From UBA1563 sp037440065 (GTDB taxonomy: Bacteria; Bacteroidota; Ignavibacteria; Ignavibacteriales; Ignavibacteriaceae): a stretch of DNA of 64,000 bases. The stretch lies in the NCBI GenBank assembly GCA_037440065.1, contig JBBIUV010000015.1:1-64000 (forward strand). Direction: 5' to 3'. The notes under the pieces are model-generated. The model made no database searches. It was not told the DNA's origin and saw nothing but the letters and a program-made list of their open reading frames with translations. Shown here one piece after another: positions 50,813-60,752 of the stretch. Position 1 is the stretch's first letter; every line of letters starts with the position of its first letter. The translations under genes were made by a program, and so were the position numbers.

Positions 50813-51823
50813 CTATACCACTTTATGATAATTTTCTTTTTCAATAAATGATTTTATGTTCTTCGTGGATGTATCTAAAATTCTTTCAACGGCTTCAAAT
50901 GAATCAAAAGCCATGTGGGGAGTGATAATAACGTTTTCCCGTCTGAGTAAAATATTTCGTTTCATAATTGCTTCCAGATGTTGGAGCGAAACATTTTTGG
51001 TAAGCATTTGGTTTTCTTCAAGAGCCAATTCTTCGCCTTCGAAAACATCAAGTCCGGCACCGCCAAAAATTTCATTATCTATTGCGTAGTAAAGTGCAGA
51101 AGGTTCAATGATTCCGCTCCGTGCAGTATTTATAAACAATGTTCCCTTCTTAACAAGATGAATATTTCTCATGTTGATTAGATAACGAGTTTGTTCGGTA
51201 TAGGGGCAATGAATGGAAATAATGTTAGAATTAGAAAGTAGTTCTTCTAGCGAAACATATTTCAGATCGAGCAATTCTTTCATCATGTGATTTTCGTGCT
51301 GATCGAAAGCAATCACTTTCATCCCAAACCCTTTTGCCATTTTAATCACGTGCATGCCGATGCTTCCGGCGCCGATTATACCGAGTGTTTTGTTCTTCAA
51401 ATCAAAACCGCGCAAACCGTCAAGCGAATAATTTCCTTGCGTGGTGCGGACATATGCCTTGTGCAAGTTTCTCGAAAGCGCTAAAATAAGGGCAAAAGTA
51501 TGTTCAGCAACGGTGTTTTCTCCATAGTAAGGGACATTGCAAACGGAAATTTTATTTTTTTGTGCTTCTTTAAGATTGATGTGGTTAAATCCGGTACTGC
51601 GAGTTGCAATCAGTTTTAACTTTTTCGATTTCTCAATTATTTTCTGTGTGATTTTGGAATATATAAAAATCGAGAGAACATCGATATCTTTTATAAGGGA
51701 AACATTTTCTTCATCAAGTTTTTCCTTGTAAAAGAAAAGTTCATAGTTTTTGTCGAACTGTTTTTTAATATATTTTTTTTCGTCCGAAGTTATTTCGAAG
51801 AAAGCTATTTTTGTCTTTGCCAT
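50813..51823 (-). CDS. D-2-hydroxyacid dehydrogenase
   Basis: A 336-residue enzyme from the ATG at 51823, chosen because GAGGAG lies 7 nt upstream; the TTG at 51838 would overlap the preceding gene. ATRSTGFNHINLKEA, VAEHTFALILALSR, the NAD fold GIIGAGSIGMHVIKMAK, NTARSGIIEPSAL with the catalytic Arg, and ITPHMAFDSFEA with the His are in order, as in D-lactate dehydrogenases (LdhA-like). It reduces 2-oxoacids to D-2-hydroxyacids with NADH. It lies between two ABC half-exporter genes. Confidence 0.92.
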   Translation of the reverse strand: MAKTKIAFFEITSDEKKYIKKQFDKNYELFFYKEKLDEENVSLIKDIDVLSIFIYSKITQKIIEKSKKLKLIATRSTGFNHINLKEAQKNKISVCNVPYYGENTVAEHTFALILALSRNLHKAYVRTTQGNYSLDGLRGFDLKNKTLGIIGAGSIGMHVIKMAKGFGMKVIAFDQHENHMMKELLDLKYVSLEELLSNSNIISIHCPYTEQTRYLINMRNIHLVKKGTLFINTARSGIIEPSALYYAIDNEIFGGAGLDVFEGEELALEENQMLTKNVSLQHLEAIMKRNILLRRENVIITPHMAFDSFEAVERILDTSTKNIKSFIEKENYHKVV

Positions 51824-51834
51824 AATTTTTCTCC

Positions 51835-53583
51835 TCAATTAAATTCTTCAATTTCTTTTTCAAGTAGCTGTTTGTAATAAATATCCGCGTAAAGTTTGTT
51901 GAGCGCAAGAAGTTCGTCGTGTGTTCCTTCTTCCGCAATGGTGCCGTTATCAAGTACAACAATTTTGTCGGCATCTTTTACCGTTGAAATACGGTGGCTG
52001 ATAATAATACTCGTCCGTTCTTTCATAAAAGTTTTAAGATTTTTAAGAATTTCTTCTTCAGTATGTGTGTCAACAGCGGAAAAAGAATCATCAAGAATTA
52101 AAATCTTTGGATCAATCACCAATGATCTCGCGATGGTTGCGCGCTGTTTCTGTCCGCCAGATAGCGTTATTCCTCTTTCACCAATGATTGTTTCATAACT
52201 GTCCGGAAATTCTTTTACATCTTTATCAAACTGGGCAATGGCGGATGCCGACATCATTTTTTCTTTGCTGTGCTCTTTTAATCCATACGTAAGATTGTTC
52301 GCGATCGAATCGGAAAAGAGAAAAGTTTCCTGCGGAACAAAACCAATTTGTTTGCGCAATGTTGCAAGGGGTATTTTGTTGATCGGTGTGTTGTCAAGTA
52401 AAATTTCTCCTTGAGTAGCATCGTACAAGCGAGGAAGCAGGTTGATCATAGTGGTTTTACCAGCGCCCGTTAAGCCCATAATTGCAAGCGTAGTGCCGGC
52501 GGGAATTTCAAGATTAATATTTTGCAAAACATCTGGCAAGTGTTCCTTGTAACGGAAGGAGACATTTTTAAAAGTGATTTTACCTTGTAAATCTTTTATA
52601 GAAAAATCGGTTGCATCCGATTCTTCAATTTCAAACGGCTCGGCAAGAATTTTATTTAACCGTTTCATACTTGCTTCCGCTTGTTGAATAATGTTTATCA
52701 CCCATCCGAAAGCTATTATCGGCCAAATCAACATTCCCAAATAGATAATCAGTGCAGTAATATCTCCAAGCATCAATTTTCCGCTAATTACTTCCAGACC
52801 GCCAACCCAAATAACAATAATGATCGACAAACCGGTTATTAAAAACAAGATCGGTTGGAACAACGCTTGAATTTTTGCAAGCTTCATATTTCTTTGTAAA
52901 TATTCTTTGCTTAGAGTTGCAAATTGTTCAACCTCACTTTTTTCACGAACGTAAGATTTTATTACACGCATTCCCGAATAATTTTCCTGAGCTTTTGTGG
53001 TCAGTTCAGAAAATTTTTCTTGAATTGCCGTAAAGCGTGAGTGAACTTTTTTGCTGATGAGATAAATCATGAAAGATAAAAATGGCAACGGAAGCAACGA
53101 ATAAAGGGTTACCGAAACATCAATTGAAAGCATTATCCAGAGAACAATAATAAACCGAATGCCGGTATCAATCGTATACATAACAGCTGGACCAATAAAC
53201 ATACGTACCGCATTGATGTCGTTGGTGGCGTGCGCCATAATGTTTCCGGTAGCGTTATTTTGAAAATAGCGGAGCGGTAACCGTTGGATATGTGCCCAGA
53301 AATCCTGACGCAGATCAAATTCAATTTCCCGTGAAACGACAATAATGGTTTGACGAATTAGAAATCGAAACACCCCGGCGATAAGTGACGTACCGGAGAT
53401 CAATAAACCATATTTAATTAAGGTTTGTTGAGCCAGCGATTTATGCAAATCATTCATCGCATCTTTAATTACGATTGGAATGTAAGTCGAAAATGCGTTC
53501 GAGATCAGGATGAAAAGTATACCCCAAAAGATTTTGGTTTTATAGCGGACAAAATATTTTTTAAGGGTTTTGAGATTAGTCAT
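51835..53583 (-). CDS. ABC exporter half-transporter, degenerate (BmrC/LmrC-like) subunit
   Basis: A 582-residue half-exporter with six membrane helices in residues about 15-300. The nucleotide-binding domain has MGLTGAGKTTMI (near residue 368), signature LSGGQKQRATIARSL (near 473) and Walker B LILDDSFSAVD (near 496), where Asp replaces the catalytic Glu, then IIISHRIST. LDDS in place of LDEA is the mark of the degenerate site subunit in heterodimeric exporters such as BmrCD and TM287/288. The catalytic partner is encoded one gene downstream. The pair would export lipids or drugs. Confidence 0.9.
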   Translation of the reverse strand: MTNLKTLKKYFVRYKTKIFWGILFILISNAFSTYIPIVIKDAMNDLHKSLAQQTLIKYGLLISGTSLIAGVFRFLIRQTIIVVSREIEFDLRQDFWAHIQRLPLRYFQNNATGNIMAHATNDINAVRMFIGPAVMYTIDTGIRFIIVLWIMLSIDVSVTLYSLLPLPFLSFMIYLISKKVHSRFTAIQEKFSELTTKAQENYSGMRVIKSYVREKSEVEQFATLSKEYLQRNMKLAKIQALFQPILFLITGLSIIIVIWVGGLEVISGKLMLGDITALIIYLGMLIWPIIAFGWVINIIQQAEASMKRLNKILAEPFEIEESDATDFSIKDLQGKITFKNVSFRYKEHLPDVLQNINLEIPAGTTLAIMGLTGAGKTTMINLLPRLYDATQGEILLDNTPINKIPLATLRKQIGFVPQETFLFSDSIANNLTYGLKEHSKEKMMSASAIAQFDKDVKEFPDSYETIIGERGITLSGGQKQRATIARSLVIDPKILILDDSFSAVDTHTEEEILKNLKTFMKERTSIIISHRISTVKDADKIVVLDNGTIAEEGTHDELLALNKLYADIYYKQLLEKEIEEFN

Positions 53584-53694
53584 TTAGTGACATATAATTT
53601 TTATAAACTGAAAATTGTCTCTTTATTTAGACTTGCCGACATATAGACTTTTTGAATGTGATTACTTTTCGGCAAAGGTCATGCCTTTAACAAA

Positions 53695-54972
53695 CTAATC
53701 TATTATCTCAAAGCCTGTGTATTTCTGTAAAGCTTTCGGAACAATAATTTTTCTCTCCGGCGTTTGATTGTTTTCCAAAATTGAAACCATCAAACGGCTT
53801 GTTGCAAGTCCACTTCCGTTTAATGTGTGCACAAACTCCGGCTTTTTTGTTGTTTCATTTCTGAACCGAATGTTAGCGCGCCGCGCCTGAAAGGCTTCAA
53901 AATTGCTGCAAGATGAAGCTTCCAACCATTTGTTTTCTGCCGGAGACCAGGTTTCAATATCGTAACACTTTGCTGCGGAAAAACTTAAATCGCCCGTACA
54001 AAGCAAAAGTAAACGGTATGGAACGTTCAACGCACGCAAAATATCTTCGGCGTCCTTTACTAATAACTCCAATTCGTCGTAAGAAGTTTCCGGTTTTACA
54101 AATTTCACCATTTCAACTTTATTAAATTGATGAACACGCAAAAATCCCTTTGAATCTTTACCGTAACTTCCTGCTTCACGCCTGAAACAAGGCGAATAAC
54201 CAACATATTTCACCGGCAAATCTTTTTCGTTTAAAATTTCTTCGCGGTGAATATTGGTAATCGGAACTTCTGCAGTTGGAATTGGATACAAACCGTCTTT
54301 CTCAACGAAATACATATCTTCTTCCATTTTTGGAATTTGCCCCGTGCCTTTCATCGATTCACGATTCACCAGAATTGGCGGCATCACTTCCGTATAACCG
54401 TGATGCTGTAAATGGTAGTCGAGCATAAAATTTATCAGTGCACGCTCAAGAGTTGCACCTTTGCCGATGTATAGTGGAAATCCAGAACCTGATATTTTTG
54501 TACCGCGCTCGAAATCTAAAATTTTTAATTTCTTCCCGAGCTCGATGTGGTCTAGCATTTGAAAATCATTTTGAAAAGTAAAACCATCCGGCAGCCACTG
54601 TTTTGTTTCAACATTATCTTCTGCTGTCTTGCCAACAGGAACAGATGCGGGTGACAGATTTGGTGTGTGGCGAAGAATGTTTTCCGACTTTTCTTCAATC
54701 TCTCTTAGTTGAGAATCGAATTGAGCAATTTGATCGCCGACCAATTTCATTTCTGCAAATACAGAAGAAGTATCCTGCCCGGCTTTTTTCATTTGTGGAA
54801 TTTGTGCTGATGCTTGGTTTCGTTTTGCTTTAAGTTCGTCTGTTTTTAAAATTAGTGCACGTCGTTCTTCGTCGAGTGCTAAAATTTCACCAACAACATC
54901 TTTGGCGTTTTTGTTTAATAATCCTTGACGGACAAGTTCCGGATTTTCACGAATAAGTTTTATGTCTAACAT
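53695..54972 (-). CDS. serS: Seryl-tRNA synthetase
   Basis: A 425-residue class II synthetase. Residues 1-110 are the N-terminal helical hairpin that binds the long variable arm of tRNA-Ser. The catalytic core carries motif 2 in SPCFRREAGSYGKDSKGFLRVHQFNKVEM and motif 3 near LNGSGLATSRLMVSILENNQ; TAEVPITNIHREE is the TxE serine loop. All core motifs are intact and the length is typical. It follows leuS by 28 nt. Confidence 0.97.
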   Translation of the reverse strand: MLDIKLIRENPELVRQGLLNKNAKDVVGEILALDEERRALILKTDELKAKRNQASAQIPQMKKAGQDTSSVFAEMKLVGDQIAQFDSQLREIEEKSENILRHTPNLSPASVPVGKTAEDNVETKQWLPDGFTFQNDFQMLDHIELGKKLKILDFERGTKISGSGFPLYIGKGATLERALINFMLDYHLQHHGYTEVMPPILVNRESMKGTGQIPKMEEDMYFVEKDGLYPIPTAEVPITNIHREEILNEKDLPVKYVGYSPCFRREAGSYGKDSKGFLRVHQFNKVEMVKFVKPETSYDELELLVKDAEDILRALNVPYRLLLLCTGDLSFSAAKCYDIETWSPAENKWLEASSCSNFEAFQARRANIRFRNETTKKPEFVHTLNGSGLATSRLMVSILENNQTPERKIIVPKALQKYTGFEIID

Positions 54973-55000
54973 TTGTTTCCTTTTTTAAGCGCAATGGGAT

Positions 55001-57475
55001 TTATTTTACAACCACATTAAATATTTTATTTTTTACGAAGATTTCTTTAACAACCGTTTTGCCCTCAATCCATTTGGTAACTCGCTCATCTGCCAGAGCA
55101 ATTGTTTTTACCGCCGCCTCATCGCTGTTCATCGGGACTTGAATTGTTGCTCTTAACTTTCCGCTGATCTGTACTGCAATGTTTGCAACATCTTCTGTTA
55201 AAGCTTCTTTGTCCGCATCAAACCAAACCGGATTTTCAAAAATTGATTTTTCTTTCCCTATTATTTGCCAGCATTCTTCCGCTAAATGAGGAGCAATTGC
55301 AGCTAATAAAATTGCCAGTCTTTCTAACGTATAAACTTGAATTTCTTTCCCGCAGATTGGCAGAGACTTCAACTCATTTATCAATTCCATTAAACTTGCA
55401 ATCGCAGTATTAAACCGAAAATGATTCAACTCTCCATCATATTTTGCAATGGTTTGGTTGATTTTTCTATAAATGATTTTCTCGGTCTCGTTTAAACCTT
55501 GGAGATCATATTTTGATTTAGCCGAAACTTCTTTGGCAATACTTTCATGGCTCGTAAAAAGATCATACACACGCTGGATAAATCTTTCTGTTCCCGCAAT
55601 TCCTTTGTCGCTCCAATCACCGCCTTGCTCAAACGGTCCCATGAACATTAAGTACAAACGGAAAACATCATTGCCGACATTTTTTGTAAAGTCATCCGGA
55701 TTAACAACGTTTCCTTTTGACTTTGACATCTTTGCGCCGGAGTTCGTGATCGTTCCTTGATGAACAAGCGTTTGGAAAGGTTCATTTGAATTTGTTAATC
55801 CTAAATCGCGAATAAATTTGTGAATGAACCTCGCGTATAACAAATGCATTGTTGCGTGTTCTGCGCCGCCAACGTACATATCAACGGGAACAAATTTATC
55901 GGTTAATTCTTTATCAAAAATCCCTTCTGAAAAATTAGGATTGAGATAACGGAAATAATACCAGCTTGAATCAACAAACGTATCCATCGTATCGGCTTCG
56001 CGTTTCGCATCCGCACCGCACTTTGGACATTTAACATTCATGAATTTTTCATTTCTTGCTAACGGAGAAACTCCTTCACTTTTGAAATCAACATCGTACG
56101 GAAGTTCAACCGGTAAATCTTTTTCTTCAACTAAAACTTCACCGCAATCATCGCAATGAATTACCGGGATCGGTGTTCCCCAATATCTTTGGCGGGAAAT
56201 AAGCCAGTCGCGCAAGCGGAAATTGATTTTGCGCTTTCCTAAATCATTTGCTTCCAGATATTCAATAATTTTTTGTTTACCTTCATCCGAACGCAAACCG
56301 TTAAATTTGTCAGAATTTACCATCGTTCCGGTTTCGGTGAATGCCTCTTTTAATTCATCATCGGCATTGGTTCCGTCTTGTAAAATTACTTTACGGATTG
56401 GCAACGCAAACTTTGTCGCGAATTCAAAATCTCTTTCATCATGCGCGGGAACCGCCATAACACAGCCCGTTCCGTAGGTGAGCAGTGCGTAATCTGCAAT
56501 CCAAATGGGGATGCGTTCTCCGTTTACAGGATTGATTGCAAAAGCTCCAATCGGAACACCGGTTTTTTCTTTTACCGTTGATGTTCTTTCAATCTCTGTA
56601 AGTTTTCTTGTTTGATCGCGATAATCGTCAACCACTTTTTTGTTTTCGGCGGTAACAAGTTTATCAACCAAAGAATGTTCCGGTGCGAGGACGACATACG
56701 TTACACCAAATAATGTGTCGGGACGCGTTGTAAAAACAGAAATTGTCTCATCACTGTTTTCAACTTTAAAATGAATTTCTGCCCCAACACTTTTCCCGAT
56801 CCAGTTTCTCTGCATCAATTTGGTTTTTTCGGGCCAGTTGATTGTCTCCAATCCTTGCAAAAGTTCTTCGGCATATTCGGTGATTTTGAAAAACCATTGA
56901 GTAAGATTTTTCTGAATCACTTGTGAACCGCATCGTTCGCAATTGCCATCGGAAAGAACTTGCTCGTTTGCCAAAACCGTGTTGCATGAAGTACACCAAT
57001 TTACCGGCGCATTTTTTCTGTAAGCCAATCCTTTTTTATAAAGCTGAATGAAGAGCCACTGATTCCACTTATAATATTCGGGAACGCAAGTCATTAATTC
57101 GGCATTCCAATCGTACATGCAGCCCATATTTTTCAGCTGGGAACGGATGTCGGCAATATTTTTCATCGTGCTGTCGTGCGGATGAATTCCCGTTTTGATG
57201 GCAAAATTTTCTGCCGGCAATCCGAAAGCATCATACCCCATCGGTTCAAAAACGTTGAAACCTTTTAATTTTTTATAGCGTGCCCATGTATCAGTCGGAC
57301 CGTAATTGTACCAGTGTCCGCAGTGCAATTTGGCTCCGCTGGGATAAATAAACATAACAAGCGTGTAAAGTTTGTTATCAGTTCTCGAAAAATCTGTTTT
57401 ATAAACCTGGTTCTTTTCCCAATAGCTCTGCCATTTGGATTCAATTTCTGCAAAAGGATATTTCATACAACTCAT
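55001..57475 (-). CDS. leuS: Leucyl-tRNA synthetase
   Basis: An 824-residue class Ia synthetase. FIYPSGAKLHCGHWYNYGPTD near residue 43 holds the HIGH-type motif as HCGH, and KMSKSKGNVVNPDDF near residue 575 is the KMSKS loop. The CP1 editing domain lies between (TTRPDTLFGVTYVVLAPEH, GTGCVMAVPAHDERDFEFA), with the conserved editing Asp in HDERD. Zinc-like Cys pairs (CTSCNTVLANEQV, CERCG) are visible near residues 160-180. Length and order fit the bacterial enzyme. The start is either ATG 57475 or the one three codons later; neither has a clear ribosome site. Confidence 0.97.
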   Translation of the reverse strand: MSCMKYPFAEIESKWQSYWEKNQVYKTDFSRTDNKLYTLVMFIYPSGAKLHCGHWYNYGPTDTWARYKKLKGFNVFEPMGYDAFGLPAENFAIKTGIHPHDSTMKNIADIRSQLKNMGCMYDWNAELMTCVPEYYKWNQWLFIQLYKKGLAYRKNAPVNWCTSCNTVLANEQVLSDGNCERCGSQVIQKNLTQWFFKITEYAEELLQGLETINWPEKTKLMQRNWIGKSVGAEIHFKVENSDETISVFTTRPDTLFGVTYVVLAPEHSLVDKLVTAENKKVVDDYRDQTRKLTEIERTSTVKEKTGVPIGAFAINPVNGERIPIWIADYALLTYGTGCVMAVPAHDERDFEFATKFALPIRKVILQDGTNADDELKEAFTETGTMVNSDKFNGLRSDEGKQKIIEYLEANDLGKRKINFRLRDWLISRQRYWGTPIPVIHCDDCGEVLVEEKDLPVELPYDVDFKSEGVSPLARNEKFMNVKCPKCGADAKREADTMDTFVDSSWYYFRYLNPNFSEGIFDKELTDKFVPVDMYVGGAEHATMHLLYARFIHKFIRDLGLTNSNEPFQTLVHQGTITNSGAKMSKSKGNVVNPDDFTKNVGNDVFRLYLMFMGPFEQGGDWSDKGIAGTERFIQRVYDLFTSHESIAKEVSAKSKYDLQGLNETEKIIYRKINQTIAKYDGELNHFRFNTAIASLMELINELKSLPICGKEIQVYTLERLAILLAAIAPHLAEECWQIIGKEKSIFENPVWFDADKEALTEDVANIAVQISGKLRATIQVPMNSDEAAVKTIALADERVTKWIEGKTVVKEIFVKNKIFNVVVK

Positions 57476-57593
57476 TAATTTAAAGTTAGGAATTACGAAT
57501 TAGGAGTAAATTGCCATCTAAATTTACCGAAAAACAGAGGGAATTCAAACGAAGATCGAGAGTAATTGCGCTATTTTAATAGGTTGAATGGGC

Positions 57594-58433
57594 TTAAAAT
57601 TTCAAGCCATACCAGACAACATCGGGATAAAGTTTCACCGCGGGCATCGGAAGGTGATAAAAATTTAAATATTTTTTTATGAATTTTAAGAAAGATGAAT
57701 TTCCAGGAAGTTCATCAGTGTTAAGATCAAGAGCTAAATAAATTTCTCGATGGCGTGAGTTCGTATCAAACCCTTTTACCGAGTGTCCAATCGCAAAATT
57801 TATCCACTCCGGATAATAATTTTTTATGACAACCGGCAAGTACTGTGCAACAGTAATGCTGAGCCAGTGATAAGTACTTTCGTAATCGTCAAAAATTACA
57901 CGGTTGGAACCTTTCTTAAATCGCTCCGAAGGAAAGAAGCTAATTTTCATATTAAAATTTTTCAACTGAGGACATTTATAATGTAAATAAGGGTAAGCAG
58001 CTCCCAAAACATTTGCCGAAAAATCTCCCCAGCTAAATCCCCATTGTTTAGAAAATCCATCTTTTATTTCTGTAAACGTTTGGTACGTTAAAGCTGTAAT
58101 TCCGCCGTACAGTAGGCTTCGTTCTTTATCGATACCGCTCCAAACAAACGCATCGGAATAAATGTTTGTTACCAGCATCGGGAAGTAAAAATGTCCAAAC
58201 TTATCGGCGCCAAGTGCGTAAGACCAATCTTCTTTCCAATTAAAATGGAATGAACTTTTTTCACCTTTCCACCAGAGATTTTTCTGGAACGCCTGCCCGT
58301 AAATGAATCCGCCGAGGGTCGACGCTCCGATAAAAGTGAGTTTGTAATAATTTATTTGGGAGGAATCGGTACGCAGACTGTCTTGCGGCAGCAGCGGGGA
58401 AATAAAAAACAAAAAAATCAGAATTGTTTTCAT
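57594..58433 (-). CDS. YfiM/DUF2279-like exported protein
   Basis: A 279-residue protein from the ATG at 58433, preferred to 58544 because GGAAG lies just before it, KTILIFLFFISPLLPQ then forms a signal peptide, and overlap with lysA is avoided. GADKFGHFYFPMLVTNIYSD (near residue 80), ALTYQTFTEIKDGFSKQWGF and SWGDFSANVLGAAYP are the conserved blocks of DUF2279. These proteins sit in the envelope; their function is not known. It is read divergently from lysA. Confidence 0.75.
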   Translation of the reverse strand: MKTILIFLFFISPLLPQDSLRTDSSQINYYKLTFIGASTLGGFIYGQAFQKNLWWKGEKSSFHFNWKEDWSYALGADKFGHFYFPMLVTNIYSDAFVWSGIDKERSLLYGGITALTYQTFTEIKDGFSKQWGFSWGDFSANVLGAAYPYLHYKCPQLKNFNMKISFFPSERFKKGSNRVIFDDYESTYHWLSITVAQYLPVVIKNYYPEWINFAIGHSVKGFDTNSRHREIYLALDLNTDELPGNSSFLKFIKKYLNFYHLPMPAVKLYPDVVWYGLKF

Positions 58434-58448
58434 TCTTCCGGTAAAATT

Positions 58449-58483
58449 TTTGGCAGCTAAAGTAGAGAAATACATTATATTTG
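58449..58483 (+). promoter_or_regulatory. FCB-type promoter for the lysA operon
   Basis: TATATTTG (58476-58483) matches TAnnTTTG; TTTG (58449-58452) lies 23 nt upstream, at the long end of the accepted spacing. It would start transcription about 30 nt before lysA. Confidence 0.55.
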
Positions 58484-58522
58484 CGAAAGAAATATCACTA
58501 AAAACGAAAATAAAAAAAAAGA

Positions 58523-59794
58523 ATGATGCAGCTTTTCCCGTCAAAATGGTTTACTTACAAAAATCAACTACTTCACTGTGAGGAGACTTCTGTCCGAGAA
58601 ATTATTAAGCAGACCGGAACGCCGACCTACATTTACAGCAAGAAATATTTTGTTGAAGCTTACCAGGAATTTGATGGAGCGTTTCGTGATGTTCAACATG
58701 AAATCTTCTACGCTGCAAAATCAAACTTTAATCTAAGCGTGATAAAAACTTTTTTAAAGCTTGGTAGCGGTGTAGATGTGAATTCCGAAGGAGAACTTTA
58801 CCGTGCATTAAAAGCCGGTGCGAAACCGGAAAACATAATCTTAACCAGCGTTGGAAAAACGAAGAATGAAATAACACTTGGTCTTGAGTATGATGTTTTG
58901 ATGATCAAAGCGGAATCTGAGCAAGAAATCTATCTGATAAATGAGATCGCTTCTTCAATGAACAAGGTTGCACGGGTGGCAATTCGCGTTAATCCCGATG
59001 TTGATGCCAAGACACATCCCTACATATCAACCGGACTTTCCGAAAATAAATTCGGGGTGAACAGCGAAACAGCTTTGAAGATTTTCCGTATGCAAAGCGA
59101 ATTGAAGAATATTAAATTCATCGGAATTGATATGCATATCGGTTCTCAGATAACCGATGTTTCACCTTTTGTTGAAGCGGTTGAAAAGCTTGCCAATCTT
59201 TTCCTTATTCTAAAAAAAGAGGGGATTGAGTTAAAACACTTTGATATCGGTGGCGGAATAGGAATTCAATATAAAAATGAAAAACCGTTTACAATGAAAG
59301 AATATGCCAGCGCAATTCTTCCAATTTTAAAAAACCTAGATTGTGAAATCATTTTTGAACCGGGTAGATATTTAACTGCAAATGCAGGAATTCTTGTTAC
59401 CGAAGTATTGTACACAAAGAAAAATCAAAAGAAGAATTTTTTAGTTGTTGACGCTGCAATGACCGACTTGTTGCGTCCAAGTATTTACAGCGCGTATCAT
59501 CACATTCAACCGGTAACAATTGATGAAACGAAAGAAGAAATTACCGCAGATATAGTTGGACCCGTTTGTGAAAGCGGAGATTTTCTCGCTAAGGAAAGAA
59601 GCATTCAGAAAAGCGAACAGGGAGATTTACTTGCGGTGATGTCTGCCGGCGCATACGGAATGGTGATGGCATCAAACTATAACGCGAGGAGAAGACCGGT
59701 AGAGGTTTTAGTTGATGGTGAAAATTTTTCAATAGTTCGCGGAAGAGAGACTTTTGATCATTTGCTTTTTGATGAAGTACAACTGCTAAAATAA
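58523..59794 (+). CDS. lysA: Diaminopimelate decarboxylase
   Basis: A 423-residue PLP enzyme of fold type III. The PLP Lys is in FYAAKSNFNLSVI (near residue 64). SGVDVNSEGELYRALKAG, MHIGSQITDVSPF (near 200) and DIGGGIGIQYKNE follow; PGRYLTANAGILVTEV and GPVCESGDFLAKER give the substrate and dimer-interface Cys residues. It converts meso-diaminopimelate to lysine. It is first in a + strand run with corA, an LD-carboxypeptidase gene, a lipoprotein gene and priA, so the cluster mixes lysine and peptidoglycan chemistry. Confidence 0.96.
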   Translation: MMQLFPSKWFTYKNQLLHCEETSVREIIKQTGTPTYIYSKKYFVEAYQEFDGAFRDVQHEIFYAAKSNFNLSVIKTFLKLGSGVDVNSEGELYRALKAGAKPENIILTSVGKTKNEITLGLEYDVLMIKAESEQEIYLINEIASSMNKVARVAIRVNPDVDAKTHPYISTGLSENKFGVNSETALKIFRMQSELKNIKFIGIDMHIGSQITDVSPFVEAVEKLANLFLILKKEGIELKHFDIGGGIGIQYKNEKPFTMKEYASAILPILKNLDCEIIFEPGRYLTANAGILVTEVLYTKKNQKKNFLVVDAAMTDLLRPSIYSAYHHIQPVTIDETKEEITADIVGPVCESGDFLAKERSIQKSEQGDLLAVMSAGAYGMVMASNYNARRRPVEVLVDGENFSIVRGRETFDHLLFDEVQLLK

Positions 59795-59824
59795 TTGGTT
59801 ACTCATGAATCCATGTGAGGCATT

Positions 59825-60739
59825 ATGCTGAAACGATACTCAATAATTGAAAATAAAATTGTTGAAACGGCTTCCGAGCAAAGTCCGATTTATGTTTTTA
59901 TTAGTCCTGACGAAAAAGAGAAACGATTTCTTGTTGATGAGTTAAAGCTTGATGAGCACACACTTAATTCAGCGTCAGATCCGGATGAACTCTCAAGGCT
60001 TGAATTTGAGCCGAACCATACTGCAATCATCTTCAAACGCCCGCAAAATTATTCCGGAGCTCAACAGTTTTTTTTCAAAGTTGCTTCCACAGGATTGTTT
60101 TTATTTAAAGATAAACTAATTATCGTAATAGACGAGGATCTTCCTCTGTTTGAAGGTAAACAATTATCCAGGGTTGCTTCATTGCAGCAATTGGCGCTTA
60201 AACTTATCTATCGTTCAATTTTTCATTTTCTCGAACACTTGAAAATTATTAATGTTATTTCGGATGAGCTCGAAAAAAAGATTAATGCAGCCATGGAAAA
60301 CAGTTATCTCATCAATTTGTTTTCGCTCGAAAAAAGTCTGGTTTACTACTTGAACTCGATCAGTTCAAACGGTGTCCTCTTTGTTAAGTTGAAAAATAAT
60401 ACGACAAAAATCGGTTTTACCACAGAGGAAGTTGAATTTCTTGATGATATGCTGATCGAAAATAGTCAGTGTTTGCGACAAGCAGATATTTACTCCAACA
60501 TTCTTGCAAGCCTTATGGATGCACGTGCATCGATTGTAGGAAATAATTTGAACGTGCTGATGAAAACTTTGAACATCATTACAATCGGCATTATGGTTCC
60601 AACATTTGTAGTAAGCGCATTTTCTATGAACGTGCACATTCCGTTATCTGGTCATCCCTTTGCGTTCTGGATCATTATGAGCTTTGCTTCTGTATCGGTG
60701 GCGGCTTTAACCTTTGTTTGGAAAAGAAAAAAATGGTAG
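59825..60739 (+). CDS. corA: CorA-family divalent metal transporter
   Basis: A 304-residue protein. Residues 1-235 form the cytoplasmic alpha/beta funnel and long helix. Two membrane helices close the protein (residues about 240-262 and 275-297). The loop between them has SAFSMNVHIPL, where the classical YGMN selectivity motif reads FSMN, with Gly replaced by Ser; this variant is seen in some CorA subgroups but may change ion choice. It would take up Mg or other divalent ions. It is 30 nt after lysA. Confidence 0.85.
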   Translation: MLKRYSIIENKIVETASEQSPIYVFISPDEKEKRFLVDELKLDEHTLNSASDPDELSRLEFEPNHTAIIFKRPQNYSGAQQFFFKVASTGLFLFKDKLIIVIDEDLPLFEGKQLSRVASLQQLALKLIYRSIFHFLEHLKIINVISDELEKKINAAMENSYLINLFSLEKSLVYYLNSISSNGVLFVKLKNNTTKIGFTTEEVEFLDDMLIENSQCLRQADIYSNILASLMDARASIVGNNLNVLMKTLNIITIGIMVPTFVVSAFSMNVHIPLSGHPFAFWIIMSFASVSVAALTFVWKRKKW

Positions 60740-60752
60740 CAAAGAGTCAATT

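Noticed and set aside
58434..58544. N-terminal extension of the DUF2279-like gene
   Set aside because: It would overlap lysA and hide the signal peptide; the ATG at 58433 has a ribosome site.
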